Below are positions 8,172-17,237 of a stretch of 64,000 nt of DNA, one piece after another; within the stretch, counting starts at the first letter, position 1, and each line of letters opens with the position of its first letter. The notes below the pieces were generated by a model. That model was not told the origin of the DNA. It was given only the letters and a program-made list of their open reading frames with translations, and made no database searches. Made by a program: the position numbers and the translations under genes. Source of the DNA: Rhizobium indicum (GTDB lineage Bacteria; Pseudomonadota; Alphaproteobacteria; Rhizobiales; Rhizobiaceae); assembly GCF_005862305.2 (NCBI RefSeq), contig NZ_CP054021.1, positions 3,118,501 through 3,182,500 of the forward strand, given 5' to 3'.

Positions 8172-10073
8172 ATGGCAGCTCGCGGTGACAATTCGAAAGC
8201 AAAGCCCGGCGCGCCTGTCGACGTCGAGCCATTGCGCCGGGCGATAACCGGCTGCGTGCGCTCGATCGCCGGCGACGGCGACGTCGAGGTGACCTTCGCC
8301 AATGAACGGCCGGGGATGACCGGCGAGCGCATTCGGCTGCCGGAACTTTCCAAGCGGCCGACGGCGCATGAGCTGGCGGTCACCCGCGGTCTCGGCGATT
8401 CGATGGCGCTGCGGCTCGCCTGCCATGACGAGAAGGTGCATGCGACGATGGCGCCGCAGGGCTCGGATGCCCGGGCGATCTTCGATGTGGTCGAGCAAGC
8501 GCGTGTCGAATCGATCGGCGCGCTGCGCATGGAGGGCATGGCGTCGAACCTGCGCTCCATGACGGATGAGAAATATTCCAAGGCGAATTTTACCGGCATC
8601 GAGCGCCAGGAAGACGCACCGGTCGGCGAAGCGGTTGCGATGATGGTGCGCGAGAAGCTGACCGGCCAGCGCCCGCCGGCCTCCGCCGGCAAGGTGCTCG
8701 ACCTTTGGCGTGACTTTATCGAGGACAAGGCAGGGTCCGAACTCGACAATCTGTCGAGCGCGATCAACGACCAGCAGGCCTTCGCCAAGGTCATCCGCAA
8801 CATGCTGTCGGCCATGGAAATGGCCGAGGAATACGGCGACGACGACAGCGACGCCGACAATGACGACCAGTCGGAGCAGGAAGACCAGCCGAGCGGCGAC
8901 GAACAGGACCAGGACGAGGTCGACGAGGATGCCGGCACCGATGCCGCCCCCGTCGAGGACAGTGAAGTCGCCGACGAGCAGATGGAGGACGGCGAGACCG
9001 AGGGCGCCGAAATCTCCGACGACGACATGATGGAAGAGGGTGAGGACGATTCGGAAACGCCGGGCGAGACCCGCCGGCCGAATACGCCTTTTGCCGATTT
9101 CAACGAGAAGGTCGATTATCACGTCTTTACCGAAGAGTTCGACGAGATCATCACCGCCGAGGAACTTTGCGACGCCGCCGAGCTGGAGCGCCTGCGCGCC
9201 TTCCTCGACAAGCAGCTGGCGCATCTCCAGGGGGCCGTCGGCCGTCTCGCCAACCGGCTGCAGCGCCGCCTGATGGCGCAGCAGAACCGCTCCTGGGATT
9301 TCGACCTGGAAGAGGGTTATCTCGATCCAGCCCGGCTGCAGCGTATCATCATCGATCCGATGCAGGCGCTCTCTTTCAAGATGGAGCGCGACACCCAGTT
9401 CCGCGATACCGTCGTTACCCTGCTCATCGACAATTCCGGCTCGATGCGCGGCCGGCCGATCACGGTTGCCGCCACATGCGCCGACATTCTCGCCCGCACG
9501 CTGGAGCGCTGCGGCGTCAAGGTCGAGATCCTGGGCTTTACGACCAAAGCCTGGAAGGGCGGGCAGGCGCGTGAAAACTGGCTTGCCGGCGGCAAACCGC
9601 AGACGCCGGGCCGCCTCAACGACCTGCGTCATATCATCTACAAATCGGCCGACGCGCCGTGGCGGCGCGCGCGCGCCAATCTCGGGCTGATGATGCGCGA
9701 GGGCCTGCTCAAGGAAAATATCGACGGCGAGGCGCTGATCTGGGCGCATAATCGCCTGCTCGCGCGCCGTGAGCAGCGCCGTATCCTGATGATGATCTCT
9801 GACGGCGCGCCGGTGGACGATTCGACGCTGTCGGTCAATCCGGGCAATTATCTGGAGCGGCACCTGCGCGCCGTCATCGAACAGATCGAGACGCGCTCGC
9901 CTGTCGAACTGCTGGCGATCGGCATCGGCCACGACGTGACGCGCTACTATCGCCGCGCCGTGACGATCGTCGATGCGGACGAGCTTGCCGGTGCGATGAC
10001 CGAGCAGCTTGCCTCACTGTTCGAGGACCAATCCGTCCAGCCGCGCGGCGGCCGGATTCGCCGTGCCGGCTGA
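8172..10073 (+). CDS. cobT: Cobaltochelatase subunit CobT
   Basis: 633 residues. Partner of CobS in the chaperone-like ATPase complex that drives CobN-dependent cobalt insertion. Three parts are visible: an N-terminal domain (1-215), a very acidic linker at about 219-300 made mostly of Asp and Glu, and a C-terminal von Willebrand A domain whose MIDAS motif DNSGS lies near residue 420, with downstream ISDGAPVDD. Length and architecture fit CobT. Read from ATG 8172, 12 nt after cobS, so the pair is an operon. Confidence 0.96.
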   Translation: MAARGDNSKAKPGAPVDVEPLRRAITGCVRSIAGDGDVEVTFANERPGMTGERIRLPELSKRPTAHELAVTRGLGDSMALRLACHDEKVHATMAPQGSDARAIFDVVEQARVESIGALRMEGMASNLRSMTDEKYSKANFTGIERQEDAPVGEAVAMMVREKLTGQRPPASAGKVLDLWRDFIEDKAGSELDNLSSAINDQQAFAKVIRNMLSAMEMAEEYGDDDSDADNDDQSEQEDQPSGDEQDQDEVDEDAGTDAAPVEDSEVADEQMEDGETEGAEISDDDMMEEGEDDSETPGETRRPNTPFADFNEKVDYHVFTEEFDEIITAEELCDAAELERLRAFLDKQLAHLQGAVGRLANRLQRRLMAQQNRSWDFDLEEGYLDPARLQRIIIDPMQALSFKMERDTQFRDTVVTLLIDNSGSMRGRPITVAATCADILARTLERCGVKVEILGFTTKAWKGGQARENWLAGGKPQTPGRLNDLRHIIYKSADAPWRRARANLGLMMREGLLKENIDGEALIWAHNRLLARREQRRILMMISDGAPVDDSTLSVNPGNYLERHLRAVIEQIETRSPVELLAIGIGHDVTRYYRRAVTIVDADELAGAMTEQLASLFEDQSVQPRGGRIRRAG

Positions 10074-10086
10074 CGTCGCTGGAAGA

Positions 10087-11124
10087 ATGACAGTCAAGCG
10101 CCTCTGCCGTGCGGCGTCGATCGCTCTCTGCATCGCGGCCGGCGCTTCCTCGTCATGGGCCGGCGACGACGTGCCGGTCATTAGCCGGCAAATCTCCGAT
10201 TTCAGGATCGGCTCTTCGGAGACGCAATTCGGTTCGCTGGAATTTCTCGGCGGGCTGGAAGTGGTCTCCAGCCGAGCGCTATTCGGCTCGCTCTCCTCCA
10301 TCCGTTTCCGGCCGGACCAAAAACATTTCGTCGTCGTGCTCGACACCGGCCAGTGGCTGACCGGCAGCATCGAGCGCGACGTCAAGGGCAGGCTTTCCGG
10401 CCTTTCGGATGTCGAGATCACGCCGATGAAGAACAGCGCCGGGCGCAGCTTCGAGGGCAAGGGACATATGGATGCCGAAGGCCTGGCGCTCGACGGCGAC
10501 CGGATCCTGGTCTCCTTCGAGCAGGCTCATCGCGTCGATGTCTATCCCGATCCCGGCTTTGCCGGCTCGGGAGTGATAGCCACCCTGCCGATCCTCATCC
10601 CGCGAAAGATGCTGGACGACAACCGCGGCATCGAAACCATCGCCGTGGCGCCGGCATCCAGCCCACTCAAGGGCGGCGTGGTCATCGTCTCCGAACGCGG
10701 TCTCGACAGTGACGGCAATCGGCTGGCGGCCATTCTCAGCGGGCCGCTGAAAGGCCGTTTCTCGGTTAAGCGAGACGGCAGCTTCGACATCACCGACGGT
10801 GCCTTCCTGCCGAACGGCGACCTGCTGCTGCTGGAGCGCCGCTTCAACATGGCCGAAGGCATCGGCATGCGTCTTCGGCGCATCAAGGGCGCCGACATCA
10901 GGCCCGGCGCCGTCGTCGACGGCGACTTGCTGCTGGAAGGCAATTTCAACTCGCAGATCGACAATATGGAAGGGCTCGATGCTTTCCAGGCTGCCGACGG
11001 CACGACCCATATCATTCTAGTGTCGGACGACAATCATTCGATCCTGCAGCGCAATCTGATGCTGGAATTTCGGCTTTCGGAAGAGGCCGCGTGGTCAGCG
11101 CCGAGTTCCCGGAAGCGGAATTGA
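10087..11124 (+). CDS. Secreted esterase-like activity of phytase family protein
   Basis: 345 residues. A cleavable signal peptide (about residues 1-24, ending SSWA) is followed by a beta-propeller-like domain of the 'esterase-like activity of phytase' type (PF13449, recognised by pattern): DAEGLALDGDRILVSFE near 132, NRGIETIAVAP near 178, DGAFLPNGDLLLLERRF near 237 and NMEGLDAFQ near 296. Substrate unknown, probably a periplasmic phosphoester or sugar-acid hydrolase. It begins 13 nt after cobT, so it may be cotranscribed, but a role in cobalamin synthesis is not implied. The frame is open upstream into cobT; the ATG chosen gives the full signal peptide. Confidence 0.75.
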   Translation: MTVKRLCRAASIALCIAAGASSSWAGDDVPVISRQISDFRIGSSETQFGSLEFLGGLEVVSSRALFGSLSSIRFRPDQKHFVVVLDTGQWLTGSIERDVKGRLSGLSDVEITPMKNSAGRSFEGKGHMDAEGLALDGDRILVSFEQAHRVDVYPDPGFAGSGVIATLPILIPRKMLDDNRGIETIAVAPASSPLKGGVVIVSERGLDSDGNRLAAILSGPLKGRFSVKRDGSFDITDGAFLPNGDLLLLERRFNMAEGIGMRLRRIKGADIRPGAVVDGDLLLEGNFNSQIDNMEGLDAFQAADGTTHIILVSDDNHSILQRNLMLEFRLSEEAAWSAPSSRKRN

Positions 11125-11134
11125 TCCTAGCCAT

Positions 11135-11222
11135 CGGCCCGAAAATCGGAATCGATTTTCGGAAAGCACGATGCGTAGATTCAAAATGTTAGAGCGTCCT
11201 TTGTGCGTCCGAAAGGACGTAG
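11135..11222. repeat. Palindromic intergenic repeat (ATCGATTTTC type)
   Basis: Contains the hairpin CGAAAATCGGAATCGATTTTCG (listed here only as two 9-10-nt arms near 11140-11161), an AGCACGATGCGTAGATTCAAA segment and a second hairpin around GCGTCC at 11194-11220. Similar blocks recur at about 22340-22425 and 29930-29965 in this window, which marks it as a dispersed rhizobial intergenic element rather than a gene-specific regulator. Confidence 0.65.
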
Positions 11223-11308
11223 ACGTCAGACTGATGTCATATGCCTCGGCTATCCCGCCGCAATCGGTCGGCTTGCGACATCGGGAAAGCAGCCTCGGAG
11301 GGAAGTTC

Positions 11309-11873
11309 GTGGCGCATATTCATGTCATGGGCGCGTCCGGTTCAGGCACGACATCACTCGGCCGTGCGCTTGCCGAGAAGCTCGATATCGCCCATCTCGA
11401 CACCGACGATTTCTTCTGGTTACCGACCGATTCGCCCTTCACGACGCCGAGGGATGCCGACGAGCGCATCGGGCTGCTCCTCGATGAGGTGGCGCGGCAT
11501 GACGGCTGGGTCCTCTCCGGATCGGCGCTGAAATGGGGAAGGCCGCTCGAGCCGCTTTACGATCTGATCGTGTCCCTCAGGATCGACTCGGAGCTCAGAA
11601 TGGCGCGCATCCTTGCGCGGGAGATTGCCCGATACGGCAATAGAATCAGGCCGGGCGGCGACATGGCCGTAAAAGCGGGGAATTCCTGGAATGGGCGCCA
11701 GCTACGATACGGCCGGTCGCGAACGCCGCAGCCTTGTGGCACATGAGCAATGGCTGGAAACACAGACAGCGCCGGTGCTGCGGCTCGATTCATCGCTAGG
11801 TATCGACGATCTGACGGCAGAGGTGCTGCTGCATCCGGCCCTCGCCGCCGACGCGGTCCGGCGGCGTCCGTAA
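11309..11873 (+). pseudogene. Frameshifted P-loop (adenylate kinase-like) protein
   Basis: A GTG at 11309 with a strong GGAGGGAAG site opens a P-loop protein: VAHIHVMGASGSGTTSLGRA, then HLDTDDFFW and VLSGSALKWG, all typical of a small adenylate-kinase-like family whose P-loop has Thr in place of Lys. After about residue 123 the frame breaks: EFLEW reads in a second frame near 11680-11694, and SYDTAGRERRSLVAHEQWLE continues in a third frame to the stop at 11871-11873. Two single-base losses, near 11668-11680 and 11697-11701, explain this. The shorter product would be 145 residues and lack the C-terminal part. A sequencing error is the alternative. Confidence 0.65.
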
Positions 11874-11879
11874 CTTCAG

Positions 11880-12515
11880 CTAGCTGGCGCGAGCAGCCTG
11901 CATCGGCCGCAGCACATTCATCAGTGCGCCATAAGGCAGCAGCATGACGAGGCCGACGATCATCTTCACGGCGAAATCGCCGATCGCCCAGGAAATCCAG
12001 CGCGGAGCCTCCGCGGCGAAGACGCCGAGGATGGGGGCTGCTTCCAGCGCAAAGGGATCGTTCGGGCCGAGGAAGACGAAAACGGCGGCGAAGGACAACG
12101 AGAAGAACATTACCGTATCGAGCGCCGAGCCGATCAGCGAACCGACCAGTGGCGCGCGCCACCAGGCTTGGCGGCGGAGGCGGTTGAAGACGGCGATATC
12201 GAGCAGCTGGCCGGCGAGATAGGCCGAGCCGGAGGCGATGGCGATACGCGGCACTGAGGTGAAGAAGGAGAGCGTCACGCCGACGACGAAGCCGGCAAAC
12301 ACGACCTTGCGGGCTGCCTGCGGGCCGAACTGACGATTGGTCAGATCGGTGATCAGGAAGGCGATCGGATAGGAGAAAGCGCCCCAGGTCAGGATGTCGG
12401 CAAGGTTGATGCCGGCGACTTCGGCGTTCAGCGGAAACTGGACGAGGAAGTTGGAGGCGACGACGACGAGCGTCATCAGCGCGACATAGGCGATGGTATA
12501 GCGGGTCTTCAGCAT
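11880..12515 (-). CDS. yhhQ: Queuosine precursor transporter (YhhQ/VUT family)
   Basis: 211 residues and about six transmembrane segments, starting MLKTRYTIAYVALMTLVVVA. The signature ITDLTNRQFGPQAARKVVFAGF near residue 55 and the C-terminal WAIGDFAVKMIVGLVMLLPYG are typical of the COG1738 family that imports preQ0/preQ1 for tRNA queuosine synthesis. A probable preQ1-I riboswitch overlaps its start codon, which independently supports the function. The upstream open frame (to 12566) was rejected because it would read through the aptamer. Convergent with the pseudogene. Confidence 0.9.
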   Translation of the reverse strand: MLKTRYTIAYVALMTLVVVASNFLVQFPLNAEVAGINLADILTWGAFSYPIAFLITDLTNRQFGPQAARKVVFAGFVVGVTLSFFTSVPRIAIASGSAYLAGQLLDIAVFNRLRRQAWWRAPLVGSLIGSALDTVMFFSLSFAAVFVFLGPNDPFALEAAPILGVFAAEAPRWISWAIGDFAVKMIVGLVMLLPYGALMNVLRPMQAARAS

Positions 12516-12541
12516 TTTTTTATCCTGGGTGATGCCACCAG
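12510..12541 (-). promoter_or_regulatory. Probable preQ1-I riboswitch overlapping the yhhQ start codon
   Basis: Read on the minus strand. P1: CTGG (12541-12538) pairs with CCAG (12528-12525). P2 pseudoknot: GCAT (12535-12532) pairs with ATGC (12515-12512), extendable with flanking G-U/U-G pairs. Between them lie a CAC loop, the family-typical ACCCAG, and an A-rich tail ATAAAAAAA. The P2 3' strand is the ATG start plus one base, and the AGGA ribosome site (12526-12523) overlaps P1, so ligand binding should block translation of the transporter. The call is from motif and structure by eye. Confidence 0.75.
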
Positions 12542-12627
12542 TTGGAGGAGCAAACCGGCAAAGCAAAAGGCTTGTCCGGTATTATCCGTTCAAGCCTTTT
12601 GAAGCCGTATAAAAGAAGGGCAGAAGC

Positions 12628-12924
12628 TTACGCAGCAGCGGCTTCAGCAGTCTTCTTGGCGATCTGACGGCGCAGCAGGCGAGCGCGCATCGACAGTTCG
12701 TTTTCGCTGGCCTTCAGCAGGAAGGCATCGAGGCCGCCACGATGCTCGACGGTGCGAAGAGCGGCAGCCGAAACGCGAAGACGATAACGCTGGTTGAGAG
12801 CGTCGGAAATCAGCGTTACCTGGCACAGGTTCGGCAGGAACCGGCGCTTGGTCTTGTTGTTGGCATGGCTGACATTGTTACCAGTCAGGACGGCCTTGCC
12901 GGTCAATTCGCACACGCGGGACAT
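12628..12924 (-). CDS. rpmB: 50S ribosomal protein L28
   Basis: 98 residues. Small basic protein of the large ribosomal subunit. [20 protein letters not shown] is the family N-terminus, followed by [18 protein letters not shown] and the C-terminal helix rich in Arg and Ala. The frame continues open for over 470 codons upstream because of high GC, but the L28 start is unambiguous. A good promoter lies about 96 nt upstream. Confidence 0.97.
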   Translation of the reverse strand: MSRVCELTGKAVLTGNNVSHANNKTKRRFLPNLCQVTLISDALNQRYRLRVSAAALRTVEHRGGLDAFLLKASENELSMRARLLRRQIAKKTAEAAAA

Positions 12925-13019
12925 GGAACACCTATTCTTGTTTTTCTCGGGCCATCGAATTGCCATTCCCGGCAAAGCCAGGCGCGCAATCCAACGGGCA
13001 TGATTGGAAAGTTGCGGTT

Positions 13020-13048
13020 CTATAGTCAGACAGGCTGCTCGCGTCAAG
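13020..13048 (-). promoter_or_regulatory. Predicted sigma-70 promoter of rpmB
   Basis: On the minus strand CTTGAC (13048-13043), a 17-nt spacer and CTATAG (13025-13020) match the alphaproteobacterial consensus at 11 of 12 positions. Transcription would begin near 13013, leaving a leader of about 89 nt before rpmB. Confidence 0.7.
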
Positions 13049-13167
13049 CCAAACCTTGGCCTTTCCCGCAATTCTGTCAAAAAGCTGCTGTTTTCTTCCC
13101 TTCGCGGCAGGAGTATAGAGCGCTCAGCAAGGGCCTGCCAGCGCGCAGCAAGACAAGGCTTTTTTCC

Positions 13168-13950
13168 ATGGCTCATTCGGGCAGACGGATTTTCATTTCG
13201 GCCATCGCCGCACTTCTTGCCATACCGGCATCGGCGGCCGAAATCCAGCATCGGACGGAATACCGGGTGGCGCTCGCCGGCCTGCCGATCGCGCGCGCCG
13301 CGTTCCTGACGCAGATCGAGGACGATCACAGCTACAAGATCGCCGGCGACATCAATTCTGCCGGTCTTGCCGATCTCGTCACGACGATTTCGGCCAAGAC
13401 CAGCGTCACCGGCGTAGTTCGCAATGACAGATTGCAGGCGCAAAAATACTCTCTCTACTACAAGAGCGGCAAGCGGAAGGCCCGCTTCTACGAGGTCAGC
13501 TACCGCAACGGCAACATCATCTCGGCGACGACGACACCGATGCCGAAGCGTCCGAAGAACTGGATCGACGTCACGCCGCGCGACATGCGCTCGGTGCTCG
13601 ACCCGATCTCCGGCCTGGTCTTCACCGGCGACACCAAGGTCTGCTCGCAGACGCTGCCGATCTTCGATGGCGAGACACGCATGGATCTGGTGCTGTCGCC
13701 GAAGGGCGACGAGGATTTTTCCACCAATGGCTTCAAGGGCAAGGCGACCGTCTGCAGCGTGCGCTTCGTACCGCGCTCGGGCTACAAGAAGGGCCGCAAG
13801 GACATCGACTATCTCAGCAAGAGTAACCGGATGGAAATCTGGTTTGCCAAGTCGGACGCGGCAAATGTATACGCTCCTGTCTATGTGCGCATTCCAACCG
13901 AATATGGAATGGTGACGATCACTGCCGTCAAATACGGCAGCAACAGCTGA
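13168..13950 (+). CDS. DUF3108 family periplasmic protein
   Basis: 260 residues. An N-terminal signal peptide (about 1-24, ending PASA) precedes a single domain that matches DUF3108 by pattern: [32 protein letters not shown] and a C-terminal [20 protein letters not shown] plus [12 protein letters not shown]. Predominantly beta, secreted to the periplasm; function not known. It has its own gap of 243 nt from divergent rpmB. The ATG at 13168 is the first that gives a proper signal peptide. Confidence 0.82.
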   Translation: MAHSGRRIFISAIAALLAIPASAAEIQHRTEYRVALAGLPIARAAFLTQIEDDHSYKIAGDINSAGLADLVTTISAKTSVTGVVRNDRLQAQKYSLYYKSGKRKARFYEVSYRNGNIISATTTPMPKRPKNWIDVTPRDMRSVLDPISGLVFTGDTKVCSQTLPIFDGETRMDLVLSPKGDEDFSTNGFKGKATVCSVRFVPRSGYKKGRKDIDYLSKSNRMEIWFAKSDAANVYAPVYVRIPTEYGMVTITAVKYGSNS

Positions 13951-13980
13951 CGGGGCTTCTGCCTCCGTGAAGGGGGACAG

Positions 13981-14871
13981 GTGAAGCTTCGCGCGACGTT
14001 GATCGGTTTTACGGCCATTCTGATGTGGTCGTTCCTGGCGTTGTTCACGGCCGCCTCCGGCAAGATGCCGCCGTTCCAGCTTTCGGCCGTCTGCTTTGCG
14101 ATCGGCAGCCTTCCCGGCCTTGTGGTGCTTATCCTCAATCCCGCGCGGCTGGCGCTGCTGAAGCAGCCGGCCAAGGTCTGGATAACAGGCATTGCGGGGC
14201 TGTTCGGTTATCATTTTCTCTATTTTACCGCGCTCCGGAACGCGCCGGCGGTGGAGGCGGGGCTGGTCGCCTATCTTTGGCCGCTGCTGATCGTCGTCGG
14301 TTCGGCGCTGCTGCCGGGCGAACGGCTGCGCTGGTATCATGTGGCGGGTGCGCTTGCCGGACTTTGCGGTACCTTCCTGATCGTTGGCCGCAACGGCGTC
14401 GATTTCGACGGCGCCTATGCCGTCGGTTACGGTGCCGCCTTTCTCTGCGCCTTCACATGGTCCGGTTATTCGCTGCTAACGCGGCGTTTCGACGCCGTCT
14501 CCACGGATGTCGTCACCGGCTTCTGCCTTGCGACCTCCATGCTGTCGCTCTTCTGCCATCTCGGCCTTGAGACGACCGTCTGGCCGGAAACGATTTTCGA
14601 ATGGGTCGCCGTCGCCGGGCTCGGGCTCTTTCCGGTCGGTGCTGCCTTCTACGCGTGGGATTACGGCGTCAAGAACGGCGATATCCAGATTCTCGGCGCG
14701 GCAAGTTATGCAGCACCTCTGCTTTCGACGCTTATTCTGGTGCTGTTTGGATTTGCCGAGCCGAGCTGGCGCATTGCTCTCGCCTGCCTGCTCGTCACCG
14801 GCGGGGCGGTGCTCGCCGCTCAGGACATGTTTCGCCGCAAAGTTCCGGCGCAGCCTGCGGCTGCAGCATAG
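13981..14871 (+). CDS. EamA/DMT-superfamily exporter, YddG-like
   Basis: 296 residues with about ten predicted membrane segments in two EamA repeats (roughly 1-135 and 145-285). [18 protein letters not shown] at the N-terminus and [20 protein letters not shown] near 78 resemble the YddG aromatic amino acid exporter branch. Substrate remains a guess. Starts at GTG 13981 after GGGGGACAG, 30 nt after the DUF3108 gene, so probably cotranscribed with it. The stop lies just before a composite repeat element. Confidence 0.82.
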   Translation: MKLRATLIGFTAILMWSFLALFTAASGKMPPFQLSAVCFAIGSLPGLVVLILNPARLALLKQPAKVWITGIAGLFGYHFLYFTALRNAPAVEAGLVAYLWPLLIVVGSALLPGERLRWYHVAGALAGLCGTFLIVGRNGVDFDGAYAVGYGAAFLCAFTWSGYSLLTRRFDAVSTDVVTGFCLATSMLSLFCHLGLETTVWPETIFEWVAVAGLGLFPVGAAFYAWDYGVKNGDIQILGAASYAAPLLSTLILVLFGFAEPSWRIALACLLVTGGAVLAAQDMFRRKVPAQPAAAA

Positions 14872-14874
14872 GCC

Positions 14875-14990
14875 TTAGAACAGGATGACTTTAGGCCCGG
14901 TCGGCCTAAAATCTGAATCCTGTTCTAAATTAGATAGTTGGAGCATGATGTCGCCCGAAAACCGCTCACACTTTTCGGCATCATGCTCTA
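14875..14990. repeat. Composite palindromic element (copy 1)
   Basis: Two palindromes in tandem. The first (14877-14928) is an AACAGGATGA...AATCCTGTT hairpin around TTTAGGCC/GGCCTAAAA. The second (14941-14988) is GAGCATGATG...CATCATGCTC with an inner CCGAAAA/TTTTCGG. The right edge is continuous with the TAG stop of the cupin gene (14990-14988). Near-identical copies sit at 29974-30089 and, inverted, at 26885-27001. Size and build resemble the RIME-type intergenic mosaic elements known from Rhizobiaceae (from memory). Confidence 0.8.
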
Positions 14991-15410
14991 GCCGCCTGGC
15001 TTCCAACCGGGTGGCGCCATCTCGAAGCTCGAGAATTCGAAGCCGGGTGAGACGGTGCAGCCGACCAGGGTGAAATCGCCGAGGGTTTCGGCCGATTGCC
15101 ACCAATTGGCGGGAATGATTGCTTGCGGCCGCTCGCCGGCAGGAAGATTCGTTCCGAGCGTCAGGGTCTCGCTTGCCGTTCCGTCTTCCGACCGATGCAG
15201 CGAGAGCGGCGCGCCGGCGTAATAATGCCAGACCTCGGCCGCATCATGGACACGATGCCAGTGCGAACGTTGCCCCCTGGTCAGCAGATAATAGATCGCC
15301 GTCGAATGGCCGCGTTCTCCGCCCGCCGTATCGCGGAACGTCTGCACGTACCAGCCACCTTCGGGATGCGGCTGCATGCCGAGTTCGCTGATGATGTCCT
15401 CAGGCGACAT
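14988..15410 (-). CDS. Cupin_5 (DUF985) family protein
   Basis: 140 residues. Single cupin domain: MQPHPEGGWYVQTFRD near residue 12, GQRSHWHRVHDAAEVWHYYAG near 46 with the His residues expected in the metal-binding motif, and VSPGFEFSSFEMAPPGW at the C-terminus. Typical DUF985/cupin_5 pattern; enzyme activity unassigned. The ATG shares one base with the gloB stop (TGATG), so the pair is one operon. The TAG stop is fused to a palindromic repeat. Confidence 0.87.
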   Translation of the reverse strand: MSPEDIISELGMQPHPEGGWYVQTFRDTAGGERGHSTAIYYLLTRGQRSHWHRVHDAAEVWHYYAGAPLSLHRSEDGTASETLTLGTNLPAGERPQAIIPANWWQSAETLGDFTLVGCTVSPGFEFSSFEMAPPGWKPGG

Positions 15411-16180
15411 CAGAAATGGTCCTTGCGCTTGCGGATCTCTGCAAAGACTTCCTCGTTGGTCTTACCTTCCATCAGCAGATTGCGGCGGATCGCCGGATCG
15501 GCGGCGCGCAGAAACGGGTTGGTTTCCTTTTCCAGCCCCAGCGTCGTCGGGATGGTGAATTTGCCGTCGGCGCGCAAGGCCTCGATCTCGGCGGCGCGGT
15601 TCTTCAGTCGCTCATTGTCGGGATCGACGGTCAGCGCGAAGCGGGCATTGGACAATGTGTATTCATGGCCGAAATAGATGGCGGTCTCATCGGGCAGCAC
15701 GGCGAGTTTCTGCAGGGAATGCCACATATCGGCGGCCGGGCGTTCGAACAGCCGGCCGCAGCCGAGCGCAAACAGCGTGTCGGCGGCAAACAGCAGCTTG
15801 TCATCGGCAAAGTAATAGCAGATGTGGCCGGCGGTGTGGCCGGGCGTCTCGATGACGTTGACCGTGTGATCGCCGAAAAGGAAGCTGTCGCCATCGGCCA
15901 TCGTCCGATCGAGGCCGGGAATGGCAATGGCCTCGTTGATCGGGCCGATGATCTCACAGCCGAACTGTTCCTTCAGTGCCAGGTTGGCAGTGACATGGTC
16001 GGTGTGATGATGCGTGGTGAAGATATGGGTGATTTTCCAGCCGCGACGTGTCGCCGCTTCCAGAATCGGCGCCTCCTCCGGCGCATCGATCGCCGCGGTA
16101 AAGCCTGTCTCCGGATCATGCACGAGAACGCCGAAATTGTCGGTGCGGCAGAGAAAAACGTCTAATTCCAAAGGTTTCAT
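15410..16180 (-). CDS. gloB: Hydroxyacylglutathione hydrolase (glyoxalase II)
   Basis: 256 residues, family length. Hydrolyses S-D-lactoylglutathione to D-lactate and glutathione in methylglyoxal detoxification. The metallo-beta-lactamase motif THHHTDH near residue 56 supplies the dinuclear metal ligands; further ligands are His in ETPGHTAGH near 114 and the Asp in [17 protein letters not shown] near 137; FGHEYT near 174 is the last. The C-terminal part binds glutathione. Upstream of, and overlapping, the cupin gene. Confidence 0.95.
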   Translation of the reverse strand: MKPLELDVFLCRTDNFGVLVHDPETGFTAAIDAPEEAPILEAATRRGWKITHIFTTHHHTDHVTANLALKEQFGCEIIGPINEAIAIPGLDRTMADGDSFLFGDHTVNVIETPGHTAGHICYYFADDKLLFAADTLFALGCGRLFERPAADMWHSLQKLAVLPDETAIYFGHEYTLSNARFALTVDPDNERLKNRAAEIEALRADGKFTIPTTLGLEKETNPFLRAADPAIRRNLLMEGKTNEEVFAEIRKRKDHF

Positions 16181-16269
16181 CGTTCAATAATCCCTTATCC
16201 CAGGAGTCTCGCGGAAATGTAGAGGTTCCGGCCTTGAAGTCCAACCGCCCGCTGATAACATTTGTCGCA

Positions 16270-17025
16270 ATGCACGCCGATATCGTCGACTTACGCCAGT
16301 TCTATCATTCCGAGCTCGGACGTCTTGCCGAGCAGTCGATCGCCATGGCGCTGTCCTCGCTCTGGGTGCGGCTGCCGCAGGAGCGTCTGGTCGGTCTCGG
16401 TTATGCCGTGCCCTTCCTCGATCGCTTCCAGGCCGATACCGAACGCACCTTCGCCTTCATGCCGGCCGGGCAGGGCGCGGTGAACTGGCCGATGGGCTCG
16501 CTCTCGACGACGGCGCTGGTTTTCGACGAGGAATTGCCGCTGCCGGATTCCTCGATCGACCGGGTGCTGATGGTGCATTCGCTGGAATTTGCCGAAAGCC
16601 CGCGCGAGACGCTGAAGGAGCTCTGGCGGGTGCTGGCGCCGGGCGGACGGCTGGTCATCGTCGTGCCGAACCGGCGCGGCGTCTGGGCACGCATGGAGCA
16701 TACGCCCTTCGGTTCGGGCCGGCCCTATTCCCGCGGTCAGCTGACAAATCTGCTGCGCGAGACGAATTTCACGCCGGGCGCGACGGCTGAAGCGCTGTTC
16801 TTCCCGCCTTCGAAGCTCAGAACCATCCTGCGCCTGCGGCGCGCCTTCGAGCGGATCGGCCGAACGCTTTGGCCGGCCTTCTCGGGCGTCATCATCGTCG
16901 AAGCGCAGAAGCGGCTCTATCAGGGGCTGCCGGTTGCTGCGCGGGCCTCCCGCCGCGTCTTCGTGCCGGTTCTCGCACCTCATGGCGTGCCGACCACACG
17001 CACGACAGCGCCGCGCGTCTTTTAA
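16270..17025 (+). CDS. SAM-dependent methyltransferase-like protein
   Basis: 251 residues. Class I methyltransferase fold by pattern: LPLPDSSIDRVLMVHSLEF then ETLKELWRVLAPGGRLVIVVPNRRG, the usual post-motif II and III segments, but a canonical GxGxG motif I is not evident, so cofactor binding is uncertain. Convergent partner of nothing nearby; divergent from gloB. An in-frame TTG at 16234 preceded by GAGG is an alternative start (263 residues). The last codons and the TAA stop lie inside a repeat hairpin (17013-17032), so the C-terminal APRVF is probably repeat-encoded. Confidence 0.75.
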   Translation: MHADIVDLRQFYHSELGRLAEQSIAMALSSLWVRLPQERLVGLGYAVPFLDRFQADTERTFAFMPAGQGAVNWPMGSLSTTALVFDEELPLPDSSIDRVLMVHSLEFAESPRETLKELWRVLAPGGRLVIVVPNRRGVWARMEHTPFGSGRPYSRGQLTNLLRETNFTPGATAEALFFPPSKLRTILRLRRAFERIGRTLWPAFSGVIIVEAQKRLYQGLPVAARASRRVFVPVLAPHGVPTTRTTAPRVF

Positions 17026-17102
17026 GACGCGCAAAGGACGCTGTAGCACTTTGAATGCTGCATAATTTTATCCTTAAATCGATTCCGATTTAAGGAATTA
17101 TG
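17007..17102. repeat. Palindromic repeat with GCGCGTCTTTT hairpin and GCTGCATAATTTTAT block
   Basis: Left part is the perfect 20-nt palindrome built on GCGCGTCTTT (17013-17032); the middle carries AAAGGACGCTGTAGCAC and GCTGCATAATTTTAT; the right part is a hairpin of CCTTAAATCG and CGATTTAAGG-like arms at 17071-17096. A related, shortened copy is at 42689-42748. It overlaps the 3' end of the methyltransferase gene. Confidence 0.75.
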
Positions 17103-17237
17103 CGGGAGCTGACGTCGCTCCCGGCGGTGTCCAACTGCTTGTGTCACGCCCATAGCTCTCGACAACAATCGCATTCCGCTTTAATGCCACTTGGTGTTTT
17201 TCAGCCCGGATTTACCGGCAATTCCAAGGTCGAACCC

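Noticed and set aside
7191..9932. A 913-codon open frame opposite cobS-cobT
   Set aside because: Spans two real genes on the other strand, His/Arg/Asp-rich with no recognisable fold; a shadow.
12925..14340. Long upstream extension of the rpmB frame
   Set aside because: It crosses the DUF3108 and EamA genes on the other strand; ribosomal protein L28 has a fixed start.
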